Below, one piece after another: positions 29,224 through 38,603 of a DNA stretch of 64,000 nt. Both the position numbers and the translations under genes were made by a program. The notes beneath the pieces are model-generated. The model was not told where the DNA came from. It was given only the letters and a program-made list of their open reading frames with translations, and ran no database searches. Location: NCBI GenBank assembly GCA_937928405.1, contig CALFWZ010000026.1, positions 33,866-97,865 of the forward strand, given 5' to 3'. Each line of letters starts with the position of its first letter. The first letter of the stretch is position 1. The stretch comes from an uncultured Saprospiraceae bacterium. GTDB taxonomy: Bacteria; Bacteroidota; Bacteroidia; Chitinophagales; Saprospiraceae.

Positions 29224-30150
29224 TCATCCTCCATTACGCTGTTGCATAACTTTTTCAAAAGCATTCTTTTCTATGGATTCTAAGTTCATTTTTACAATCA
29301 TATCTACCGGTTCTTCTATACTTTCTGACACGATATAATCAATCGTCTCCAGCGTAACTTCTTCGGCAACATGCTCCGCAATTTCTGCTGAGATATTTCC
29401 TGTTACTTCTTCAATGACTTCTTCGATGCCATCATCAATAAATTTTATCACTGCTTCTTCGACCGCTTCTTTGGCAGCTTTAGAGGCAAAGTCTCTGGCG
29501 ACTATTTTAGCAACTATTATGGCACTAATCTCTACTACTTCTTCCGCTATTTCTTCCGTAATTTCTCTAGCGACCTTACCAGCCATTTTCCTTGTCTTAC
29601 CCACCATCCACTCTGTACCTTTTTGGACTTTTTTTAAATTAAGCACTTTCTTTACTATCGTTCCAATTATGGATATCATCAATGCCCCAGAACCTACTAT
29701 GGCCGGCAGACCTTTTGGAATCGGTAGCAATACCGATGTCGGTAGCACCAAGGATTTTGGTTTTGATTTACTCATCCGATTAGGTCTATGTATGGAAGTC
29801 ATTCCTACATCATGACAAGTTAAAACCGGATTCCCTAAAAATGCCAAAGGTTCAAATTCAGCATTCACCGTCATACTCCCCATAAAAATTTCTCCATCAT
29901 TGGAAGGAACTTTTACAAAAAATCCTCCGATGGGAAAATGAGGTGGCATTCCTTTTACGGTTGTTCCTGCTTGTGCTCTCGGGATTCCATTTACCAAAAT
30001 GGCCGCTCCAATTTTTGGTATAAACTCAATCGGATCAAAAACGATCCCAATAAATGGATGTGGTATGGGCACCGGAGGGACAGGTCCCGGCGGTTGAATG
30101 ATGTGAATATCCACTCCCATAATCAAATCAAATTGTTTTCCTACGAACAT
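29224..30150 (-). CDS. PAAR-domain protein with short helical C-terminal extension
   Basis: GVDIHIIQPPGPVPPVPIPHPFIGIVFDP...PHFPIGGFFVKVPSNDGEIFMGSMTVN...FLGNPVLTCHDVGM...SLVLPTSVLLPIPKGLPAIVG is the Rhs-type N-terminal PAAR region; no RHS repeats follow. Confidence 0.85.
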   Translation of the reverse strand: MFVGKQFDLIMGVDIHIIQPPGPVPPVPIPHPFIGIVFDPIEFIPKIGAAILVNGIPRAQAGTTVKGMPPHFPIGGFFVKVPSNDGEIFMGSMTVNAEFEPLAFLGNPVLTCHDVGMTSIHRPNRMSKSKPKSLVLPTSVLLPIPKGLPAIVGSGALMISIIGTIVKKVLNLKKVQKGTEWMVGKTRKMAGKVAREITEEIAEEVVEISAIIVAKIVARDFASKAAKEAVEEAVIKFIDDGIEEVIEEVTGNISAEIAEHVAEEVTLETIDYIVSESIEEPVDMIVKMNLESIEKNAFEKVMQQRNGG

Positions 30151-30192
30151 TTATTGGTCATTGTCTTTAAAAAATCAATCGCTTTACGCGCT

Positions 30193-30210
30193 TCTTACCA
30201 GTAAGTACAG
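30193..30210. promoter_or_regulatory. 18-nt motif tcttaccagtaagtacag upstream of the PAAR gene
   Basis: 16/18 identical to the copy at 24909; ~43 nt upstream of the PAAR gene start; contains CTTACcaGTAAG-type dyad. Confidence 0.45.
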
Positions 30211-30269
30211 CTTTGTTGGAAAGCGTTACCAGATTTTATGATTTTTTTTTAATTAGTTGCTTTGAACGC

Positions 30270-31664
30270 CTATTCAGACCAATCTTCCCCCAGTAATTCT
30301 TCCATTTTTCCTTGTACTTTCCAGTATGCTTTTTTCATCCCTTCTTTGCTACAAATGTTCAACATGGCTTGGCCTACATAAGGCAGCATGGTACTAGCGC
30401 GCATTTCAGGACTCATCTTTTCTGCTAGGGCAACTGCTTTGGTGTAGATTTTTAATGCCTGTTGGTTTCTACCTAATTTTTCAGAACAGAATCCAGTCAT
30501 CCGTAGTGCTTCGGAACGATGGAAATGAATGATTCCTCCGTTTGTCCAATCTGTTTTAGTGGTGTTTGCTTTATTTTTTGTTAGCATATTTGCTAACCGT
30601 TCGTCTGCTTGTTCGTAGGTCTCCAGTGCTTGTTCATAGTCTGGCTTTTTTAAGGAAAGAAAACCAGCTGCTTTAAAAAATAAGACTTGTACCGCTAATT
30701 GTTCATAGAGATTTCCACCGGGTAGATCCATGACCAATTCGGGCATATCGATTACTAAGGGTTGGTCTTGATTGGCGTCTGCTATTTTTAGGGCTTCGTC
30801 GAAAGCGATAATTCCAGCACTTGATTTACCACACCTCATAAAACCATTGCCAGTGGTAGAAAGCACCGTCACTTCCAAATAAGGAAAACCAATTTTCCGG
30901 GCTAATTTAAGCGTCGTTTTTGCGGTTTGTTTTATTTTTCCTGAATCTTGTGCGCCGACTGCTGCGGTCAATTCAAAATATGCTTTTCTAAAATTGGTAG
31001 AATCATCCTCCTGATCTCCGTATTCAGACAGCAATTCTCGAATGGCATTATCCATTTCCAATCTTGGACTAAAAACCTTCATTTTAGCCGGAAACGCTTT
31101 TGCTATTGAGGTGAAAAAACTATTCTCTTTTTCTTCACAAACCATCAGCAATATTTTATCTGGAATGTTAAGGCTCAAAACATCTTTCCACCATTGTTTC
31201 CAAGCTTGAGGATTGGAGATACTGGCAGGTGATAAAAAGACAACTACGCTTCCTTCCTCTACATTTAAGCTATCAGAAAAATGAAAGAACTCCCGTAAGA
31301 ATCCGACAGCTTGATTCTTATCATCCGCTCGATATTTTGATTCCCAATCAATAAAAATATCATTTTCCGCCAAACCATCGCGGTCTGCCTCAACCATCGC
31401 AGCTAATTCCTCAGAAAGCAATTGGCTGTAGGTATTAATGTCCTGAAATGGGGATTCTAAACGTATAAAAATGTCTGGTAAGTCACTAGATTCGTGTGCA
31501 TTAACTTGAAAAAACGTGTTTATCATACTAAGCTCATCCTCAGAAACTGACCAGCAACAGCAACGAGCTTGAGGGGCACTGAGAAAATCCTCCCATAGGT
31601 CTTGTAGGAGATCTACTCTACGCGTGATGGCGTTTGTAGTTTTTATCGGCTTTTGAAGTATCAT
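30270..31664 (-). CDS. T6SS-linked TPR-like protein (464 aa), function unknown
   Basis: C-terminal TPR-like helices (YEQALETYEQADERLANM, RNQQALKIYTKAVALAEKMSP); N-terminal alpha/beta region (VVVFLSPASISNPQAW...KILLMVCEE); first gene of the T6SS cluster. Confidence 0.6.
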   Translation of the reverse strand: MILQKPIKTTNAITRRVDLLQDLWEDFLSAPQARCCCWSVSEDELSMINTFFQVNAHESSDLPDIFIRLESPFQDINTYSQLLSEELAAMVEADRDGLAENDIFIDWESKYRADDKNQAVGFLREFFHFSDSLNVEEGSVVVFLSPASISNPQAWKQWWKDVLSLNIPDKILLMVCEEKENSFFTSIAKAFPAKMKVFSPRLEMDNAIRELLSEYGDQEDDSTNFRKAYFELTAAVGAQDSGKIKQTAKTTLKLARKIGFPYLEVTVLSTTGNGFMRCGKSSAGIIAFDEALKIADANQDQPLVIDMPELVMDLPGGNLYEQLAVQVLFFKAAGFLSLKKPDYEQALETYEQADERLANMLTKNKANTTKTDWTNGGIIHFHRSEALRMTGFCSEKLGRNQQALKIYTKAVALAEKMSPEMRASTMLPYVGQAMLNICSKEGMKKAYWKVQGKMEELLGEDWSE

Positions 31665-32151
31665 CTATTAGTTATGTTAGCGTAAAAAGTCGCAAATCAT
31701 AGATAATTTATTCTAAAAAATACTTTTTAAAATAGATCACATCTTGATTTGATGACAATATAGCAGTCGTAATCATAGATGCAAAACCATGATTATTAAA
31801 TTCGTTTAACTATGGATGTTTCCCTTAAAAAAATCGAAAATCAAAAAAAATAAGGCTGATTAGAATAGTCAGCAAGATGGGTTTTCAAGTAGTATGCAGA
31901 TCAATGATAAGAAAGAATTTTGAATACACCAAAAAAAAAATGAACTTTTATTATAATCTTAACAATAATAAAAACAACATATATATAGGAATTACTTTCA
32001 TGGTGTATTCCTATCACGCGTTCTTGTTCGTTCTAATTTTACTTCTTAAGTTAAGCCTGTAATTTAATAAAGGATACCCATAATTAGGAAAAATTAAAGC
32101 AGCATTTATTAAACAATAGTTCGGTAATTATTTCATCTTTTTTTCTTATTC

Positions 32152-32740
32152 GAAAAAGGATGATATAATTTGTTGCGTTATACCTGGTCATGAATTCTTC
32201 AAATTTCCTGTCACTCCTACGGGGTAGGATGTTCAATTAACAAGAAAAAGCTATTGCACTTCTTAATCGAAGTTTTTCCAGAAAATCTTAGCTTTTTCTT
32301 TTCCTTCTGTTCATTTTTTTTGGCAGAAAAAAAAACGAAACCCCGCCTGACTGATCGTCAGATCGGGCAGGAAAAAAATCTGCCGCCTGTAGTATTTTTC
32401 GAATTCGGCACGTCTAATAAAATATCAAGCCGAATAAACTCGCTTTGAGATTCTATTCTTTAATTAAAATTATTAATTATCAATCATTTACTCTTTATTT
32501 TGCAGCTGTTTAGCTCACACAGTATTCGTCTTAAGACATTTTATTAATGAACCGAATGGAAAAAAACTAAAGGTCGGAAACTTAATCAAGCGGGAACAGT
32601 TTCAGTCAATAAAAGAAAAATTATTGTTATTAAATACATTACAAATATTTAAGTTTGATACAAAAAAGTGCAGGAGAAAATTTTTACACCGCTTAGCATA
32701 GATTGAACAGCCTACCCTGAAAGGGTGATATAATTCGCAG
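32152..32740. repeat. Cluster of degenerate repeat copies in an intergenic region
   Basis: TCACTCCTACGGGGTAGGATGTTCAATT (32211-32238, +) matches the reverse complement of gattgaacagcctaccctgaaagggtga (32701-32728); TGATATAATT also occurs at 32161 and 32726; imperfect palindrome cccgcctgactgatcgtcagatcgggcagg near 32342. Confidence 0.5.
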
Positions 32741-32797
32741 TAACTAGCAATTTTTTTTAATCACTCAGTCTCAAAATCAAAAATTACCGAACCACTG

Positions 32798-33469
32798 CTA
32801 AATATAATGTGCATTAATACTACTGACGTATTTGGAATTTTTGGTCAATCGAAAGGGGATCATTTGAAAGATAGGTTGCATTTGATCATCATAATCTTTA
32901 TCGTATTTTATTTCCAAAATAATTCCATGATCGATCGCAGGAGAATGTTGCATTAGCAATCGTCCTTGGTATAAATAATATTTCAACTTACGATCAATAG
33001 TAGCACGAACTTTTCCATTTTGAGAAACATAATAGCTTCGTAAATATTGAATGATAGAAACTGGGAAAAGACGTTGTTGGAGATTTGGTATATGTGTTTC
33101 TATAAATTGGACACAATCAAATGCTGGTGTCAAGGTAAAATCAGGTAGCTTGAAAAAATCTTTTGTATTCGTAAAATTATTTTTAATCTTAATTTCTAAC
33201 GTAGGTTTTTTAACCTCCGATAAAGTATCACCATACCAACGAATGCGAAATTTATTTCTTTTTGAAATTCCAGCAAGATTTTCATTTAAGGAATTAAAAG
33301 CAATATCATCCAAATAGATACTATTGATCCAACGATCTGGAAAGGCCATCTGAAAACAGGCCGGGTTTTGTCGGATGACCCATTCTACTTGAGAGAGACT
33401 GGCATTTTCAATTCTATATTTTCGTTCGTATCGCATCGTTATAATTCTGATCTGTTTATTTAACGTCAA
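32798..33469 (-). CDS. VTC-domain (polyphosphate polymerase-like, TTM-fold) protein
   Basis: RYERKYRIENASLSQVEWVIRQNP...INSIYLDD...KRNKFRIRWYGD...LEIKIKNN...ILEIKYDK. Confidence 0.85.
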   Translation of the reverse strand: MTLNKQIRIITMRYERKYRIENASLSQVEWVIRQNPACFQMAFPDRWINSIYLDDIAFNSLNENLAGISKRNKFRIRWYGDTLSEVKKPTLEIKIKNNFTNTKDFFKLPDFTLTPAFDCVQFIETHIPNLQQRLFPVSIIQYLRSYYVSQNGKVRATIDRKLKYYLYQGRLLMQHSPAIDHGIILEIKYDKDYDDQMQPIFQMIPFRLTKNSKYVSSINAHYI

Positions 33470-36356
33470 TCTTTTTATTTTTCAAAGTCAAATTAGCGCC
33501 TAATTCTAATACATGCAATTGACCTACTTCCTTGGCACTAAAATCTCTGACAGTTACATCTGCAGGACCATACTCGGGAAGTTTTTGAAAGACGACCAAT
33601 CCTTGTTTTACTTTTTCTAAGGTAATAAAATTAGCGGTCAACTTAGATAAGTCAGATGCCATAATTCCTTTCTCACTATTTTTTATAGTAAAATTGTTTG
33701 TTAATTCAGCATTACCATTTCTGGTAATATTTAATCCTGCCCCAAATACTTTGTTTACCGTTACATCTTTTGCCTGCAGATAACCTCCAGTTATTTCTAC
33801 TGCATCCTTACCAATTTGATCCGCCATAAAATTAGCAATCACTCCCGAACTTTGATTGGCATCTACTCCATCTCCATTGGCATTTAAGATGATGGATTCC
33901 TCCAGGCGATACTTCGATTCTATGATCGTTAAAGCATCTTTTGCTTGGCTATTTTCAAAAACGCAACGAGTACATTCAAAATCAGATTGATAAAAAGTAA
34001 CACCGCCGTCCATTATTTGTCCTCCTTTATTTCTAGCATTTAATCCAAAAAAAGTAGTATGCTCAATAACGGATTTTTTATTAGCATTAAGAACGGCCAC
34101 TCCTTGTCCACCTTGAGAAGAATTGATAATAACTGGATTTGATTTTGTCCCTTTGATAAAAACAGGACCATAAGCGACAATAGATGATTGATTAGTTAAT
34201 TGTATAGTCGTGCCAGGGGGGACATGAAATTCGTACCCTGCGGGGATCATCAAATCTTGGGTAATGGTTTGAATCCCAGTTTTAAGATAAATGCTACTAT
34301 CCTTAATAATTAAATTTGACTGATTCTTCAAGTCATCTACGGAAGAGTTTAGCGTAGCTATCTTTGATACTGGAGCAGGCCAATTAAAAATCGGTAAACT
34401 TACTACCTTATTCGTTCCTAAGGTTTTACAAAAAACATTCTTAGCTTTTCCTTTGACAGGAACCGAATATCTTTTAACTGGAACTTCCAGATTAAAAGAT
34501 TCTAAAATTAATCTATCAGACGGTTTGTATTGAATACTTTTATTTCCAAAACCTACCACTTCAATAGGAAGGGCATGATAATTTTCTAAAACAATTTCCC
34601 CATTTAATTCCTGATAGGCTTTTACAGTAACATTTTCCGCAGGATAAAGTACCTTTTGGATGGTTGCAGCATTTTTAAACGTTTTTACTTCATCAAAAAA
34701 ATAATCTCGATACTCTCTTTGAATAAATTGCTCTCGACTATTAATATCCGCAAAATGTTTTTCTAGAAAATTCTGAATATAAGAGGCGGAGGTAAAGGTC
34801 TCTAGATAATGCACATACTTTTCTACGAAAGCCAAGTCATTGAATAAAAAATAATTAAAGAGCGCATCGGCATTACGAAATTTGGCCGGCTTAGAAACTC
34901 GGGAATTAATATTACCTCCATACATTAAAGGAGGTTGAAACCATTTAATTCCATCATCAGAATAACCATCATAACCGATAGGTTCTAACTTTCCAGTAAC
35001 GCAATTATAATAATATCTTTGATTAGCAGTACCGAAGGCATGCCATGCCATACAGACATCCAAAATAGCCATAAATTTAGCCATCCGATCCACATCAAAA
35101 ATTTCACTAGGCGTTTTATTTCCATTGACATAATCGTAAATATTTTGTTGACCTTGAATAAACTGTTGAGTAAGTTGCTTATCTTTTAAAATTTCTTTTG
35201 CTTCGAATGCTTCAATATGTGCACTTTCAAACCAAGGAATTTTATCAGAAATTCCAGCGGAGGCATATTGCCAAAATCCATCTTCGCTAATGCGAATAAT
35301 CGGTCCTCGTTCTCTATTTTGTTGATATAAAATGGGATAAGCAAAATGTTCTTCGTAAGCATAAATACCTAAAATTTCTTTATTCAACGCCAATTGAACA
35401 AAATCATAGCGAGTAGTTAAAATATCTTCATCGCTCAACATTTGATGAAAAATCCATTCTAATAAATGGGCACGTGAAGCAGTATTATGAACAGAAAATT
35501 CCCGCATATTATTCCAAGCCTGTCCTTTGTTTGGCACCACTCGAAAAGACCATTTTTTTCCCTGCAAGTGGTCCAATAAATCTCCCTTTAATCGAACTTG
35601 TACATCAATTTCCTTTTCCTCATCATTTAATTTAGCTTTTACTAAATCCCTTCTCCCCGTAATCAAATTGCCACGATTCATGGCCTCCGTTCTTTTGAGC
35701 CTCAACTTGGATATATCCTTCTCTTCGATAGTCAGGTTTATACTGGCACCATCATACTCCTCCTTTTTCCAAACAACATTACTCTTTCTTTTGATGTGTT
35801 TAATTTTAAAATCATCGAAATAAACTACTCCTTTTGGGGAAGATAAGAAGGGATATATTTTTAACTTGGCATTTTTCACCCCTAAAGGAATTGTATCAAT
35901 TAAGTAAAGTTGTTCCCAACCTTTGTGAATTTTTTTGGCTTTTTTTGACATCCTAAAATAACCCCGCCAATGTCCTTCGAAAGTCAATGCGCCATATCCT
36001 TCATCGCTCTGTTGCCAAATGGAGGCTTCGATAATATCTCCTGAATTTACATTTTCTAATTGGTAGGTAGGACCATACTTTATAGACTCGTCACAACGAG
36101 CTGAATATTTCCCATTGAAGGCTTGGTCTGAGTTTTGCGTTTTCCCATTTGAAAAATAAAACCATCCATCTTTAAATCGATGACCATTTTTCGAATCAAC
36201 GGTTTTCTCCATATTACAAGTAATCACAGTTTCTTTTTCCTGATTGGCCAGCAACATAATAGCCATTAATCCTACCAAAACGGCCATTGCAAAAATTAAT
36301 GGAAGCTTGCTCCATCGACTTTTTTGCCTTGTTTTATATTGACTAGATATTTGCAT
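33456..36356 (-). CDS. CotH-kinase family protein with right-handed beta-helix-like C-terminal region
   Basis: DVQVRLKGDLLDHLQGKKWSFRV, FAYPILYQQNRERGPIIRI, AWHAFGTANQRYYYNCVTGKLEPIGYD; C-terminal IPAGYEFHVPPGTTIQLTNQSSIVAYGPVFIKGTKSNPVII. Confidence 0.85.
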   Translation of the reverse strand: MQISSQYKTRQKSRWSKLPLIFAMAVLVGLMAIMLLANQEKETVITCNMEKTVDSKNGHRFKDGWFYFSNGKTQNSDQAFNGKYSARCDESIKYGPTYQLENVNSGDIIEASIWQQSDEGYGALTFEGHWRGYFRMSKKAKKIHKGWEQLYLIDTIPLGVKNAKLKIYPFLSSPKGVVYFDDFKIKHIKRKSNVVWKKEEYDGASINLTIEEKDISKLRLKRTEAMNRGNLITGRRDLVKAKLNDEEKEIDVQVRLKGDLLDHLQGKKWSFRVVPNKGQAWNNMREFSVHNTASRAHLLEWIFHQMLSDEDILTTRYDFVQLALNKEILGIYAYEEHFAYPILYQQNRERGPIIRISEDGFWQYASAGISDKIPWFESAHIEAFEAKEILKDKQLTQQFIQGQQNIYDYVNGNKTPSEIFDVDRMAKFMAILDVCMAWHAFGTANQRYYYNCVTGKLEPIGYDGYSDDGIKWFQPPLMYGGNINSRVSKPAKFRNADALFNYFLFNDLAFVEKYVHYLETFTSASYIQNFLEKHFADINSREQFIQREYRDYFFDEVKTFKNAATIQKVLYPAENVTVKAYQELNGEIVLENYHALPIEVVGFGNKSIQYKPSDRLILESFNLEVPVKRYSVPVKGKAKNVFCKTLGTNKVVSLPIFNWPAPVSKIATLNSSVDDLKNQSNLIIKDSSIYLKTGIQTITQDLMIPAGYEFHVPPGTTIQLTNQSSIVAYGPVFIKGTKSNPVIINSSQGGQGVAVLNANKKSVIEHTTFFGLNARNKGGQIMDGGVTFYQSDFECTRCVFENSQAKDALTIIESKYRLEESIILNANGDGVDANQSSGVIANFMADQIGKDAVEITGGYLQAKDVTVNKVFGAGLNITRNGNAELTNNFTIKNSEKGIMASDLSKLTANFITLEKVKQGLVVFQKLPEYGPADVTVRDFSAKEVGQLHVLELGANLTLKNKKIDVK

Positions 36357-36394
36357 TGAATAGTATTATTTAGTTCTCTATGTTATCAAGTTGT

Positions 36395-37357
36395 TTAAAG
36401 AACAGTATGTTTTTTATTATTTTGCACAAAAAGCAATCCTGCTAATAAAACGATGGCTCCTAAAATAATGTACATCAAATTATTATATAATTTTTCCAAT
36501 ACATTATCTTTTAATAACAACGACATCTTATTATACTTGGGCGTTTGATCTTGTTTTAAAGCTGGAAACTGCTGTAAAATTTTATCTTTTATAGATTGGT
36601 TAACGCTTTCCATTCGTGTACGTTCTTCGGCATTTCCATCCGTAAAACGAATTTCATTTAATTCTAATTCTAGTTCTGTAAAACAAGGATAAGGAAAATA
36701 AAAAGAGCAGACTTCGTCAAAAGTCATGGTCAAGAATGGGACTCCTTTTTCTGACACATAGATTCGTTTTCTATCTTGTCGTACTTTTACGGCTGGAATT
36801 AACGTATTTCCAGTCAAGTCATGATTTGCTAAATAAAAATTTACTTCCTCTCTGTTTTTTGGTCGTACATATCGCCAAAACGGATGCATAGCCTGCCGAT
36901 CCGTATTTTTTATTTTGGTGTAAACATTGAATTTAATTTCTTGCCTAGCAACTCCCGTACTATCATTTAACGGCAGTTTTAATTGCAATAATTGCTTGGC
37001 TAAGGTATCTGCCACAAATCGTTGACGAAATCTTGCACCTGCCTTGGCCTTAAACAAAGTTTTATTTTCATCATCAAAATATTGATCATAAAAAATTTCT
37101 TGTGCAACGATGGCAGAAAAACTCGTATCAATTTTTTTTATCCCAACACTGTCAAATTCTTGGGTCAAGAATTGCCAGACTTGGCTTTCTATTTCCTTTG
37201 GAACACTCAATTTATATTCACTTTCAATTCGTCCATTGGCCATAGTATTGAATTGAGCAGACAAAGCCGTGCTATCAAAAAGCAGACAAACCAAGCATAA
37301 AAATAGGTATAAGAAAAAAGAAGGGAAAAATACTTGAACAAGATAATGCTTTTTCAT
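36395..37357 (-). CDS. Membrane-anchored CYTH/TTM-like protein with ExExK motif
   Basis: RIESEYKLSVP (E-x-E-x-K), N-terminal signal/TM and C-terminal TM (LMYIILGAIVLLAGLLFV); strand-rich core with FTELELELNEI. Confidence 0.65.
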   Translation of the reverse strand: MKKHYLVQVFFPSFFLYLFLCLVCLLFDSTALSAQFNTMANGRIESEYKLSVPKEIESQVWQFLTQEFDSVGIKKIDTSFSAIVAQEIFYDQYFDDENKTLFKAKAGARFRQRFVADTLAKQLLQLKLPLNDSTGVARQEIKFNVYTKIKNTDRQAMHPFWRYVRPKNREEVNFYLANHDLTGNTLIPAVKVRQDRKRIYVSEKGVPFLTMTFDEVCSFYFPYPCFTELELELNEIRFTDGNAEERTRMESVNQSIKDKILQQFPALKQDQTPKYNKMSLLLKDNVLEKLYNNLMYIILGAIVLLAGLLFVQNNKKHTVL

Positions 37358-37390
37358 TTTTGCGCAGTTTGACCCAGTATGCTTTCAGCT

Positions 37391-38146
37391 CTAAACAGAA
37401 AGATTTCGTTGTTCAATAAAAGAAAAATTCAGGTTAGGTGCTTTTCCAATTAGCTGATCTTTTGCCTTGACAATATTTTTAATATCGTCTGTTTCAATAA
37501 TATAGGAAACATCCAATTTACCGTTAAACTGGTCGATGCGTTTTAATTCAATAAATGGAAAGTGGGTGGACAGGACCTCATTAATATCTGGCACTTCTAG
37601 TTCGGTAGTAGAAATACTAATAAACATATTTTCTGGTGCTTTAATGGCAGGACGTCGCATTAACATGGCACGGATCATCAATAAACTCATGATCAAAACG
37701 AAAGCCAAAAAGGTGACCACCGTTTGATTAGCTCCCATCCCAAGACCTATTCCAATGGTAAAAAATAGATAAATCAGCTCTTCTGGTTCCTTAATCGCTG
37801 CTCTAAAACGAACAATTGATAAGGCACCCACCAAACCTAAGGACAAGGCAATAGAGGACTTGACAATATAAATGATCAACATCGTAGCTAAGGCCAATAA
37901 CATAAAATTATGGCCGAATTTCTTTCGATTACTTACTGCTGAACCATATCTAGAATAGAATACACCTAGAATATAGGCTAATACCGCTGTGGCAAGCGCA
38001 TTAAATAAGAACTGTTGATGGCTGGTAATATCCCCAGAAAATTCCAGTAAAAAATCCTCAAATCTCATGTACGATGTTTGTTTGCTTAAGGAGCTATTTA
38101 GGGTTATGAAAACCAGCTGAGTTCCGGACAAAAGTCCTAAAAACAT
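37391..38146 (-). CDS. DUF4956-like multi-TM membrane protein
   Basis: SSIALSLGLVGALSIVRFRAAIKEPEELIYLFFTIGIGLGMGANQ is characteristic. Confidence 0.8.
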   Translation of the reverse strand: MFLGLLSGTQLVFITLNSSLSKQTSYMRFEDFLLEFSGDITSHQQFLFNALATAVLAYILGVFYSRYGSAVSNRKKFGHNFMLLALATMLIIYIVKSSIALSLGLVGALSIVRFRAAIKEPEELIYLFFTIGIGLGMGANQTVVTFLAFVLIMSLLMIRAMLMRRPAIKAPENMFISISTTELEVPDINEVLSTHFPFIELKRIDQFNGKLDVSYIIETDDIKNIVKAKDQLIGKAPNLNFSFIEQRNLSV

Positions 38147-38603
38147 TTTTGGGCCACAAACTCACAAAAAAGGAAGATTTTATGGCATTTTAATTTTCTC
38201 CTGTACTTAGAAAAACTAGTTTAAAACTAATAAAGCCTCCTAAATAGACCGCTTCAAAATTGAGTTCAAAGGTACAATTAATTTTTGGTTTCGCTCTATA
38301 AATATTCTAGGTTAGATCTAGTAAATGTGAGGATTAAAAGAGATTTTAAAAAGAGGCCATAGAGGGATCATTTTGAGTGGACATAATTGTTAAGATAACC
38401 GACATTTTATATTGATATATGCTTATAGATGATCTAATCATCGGATTAATCTCGTATTTATGTTGACTACTTCATAACCAATGGTACAGGCTACTCTAGC
38501 TTTACCCTATATAACGCTAGAACATTTCTGATTAATATTGAACATTTATTAAATTCTGATAGTTCTATCTAGGTTATATAATGCACCCTATTATTTTTTT
38601 CCT

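Noticed and set aside
9209-31664. Alternative reading as an extracellular contractile injection system (Afp/PVC/MAC-like)
   Set aside because: Presence of ClpV, TssE/F/G/K, TssN, Hcp and VgrG with PAAR favours membrane-anchored T6SS; no eCIS-type tail-length, fibre or AAA ATPase set seen.
31877-32448. Small + ORFs (61 and 64 aa) in the repeat-rich gap
   Set aside because: Low-complexity, AT-driven, no ribosome-binding context or family resemblance.
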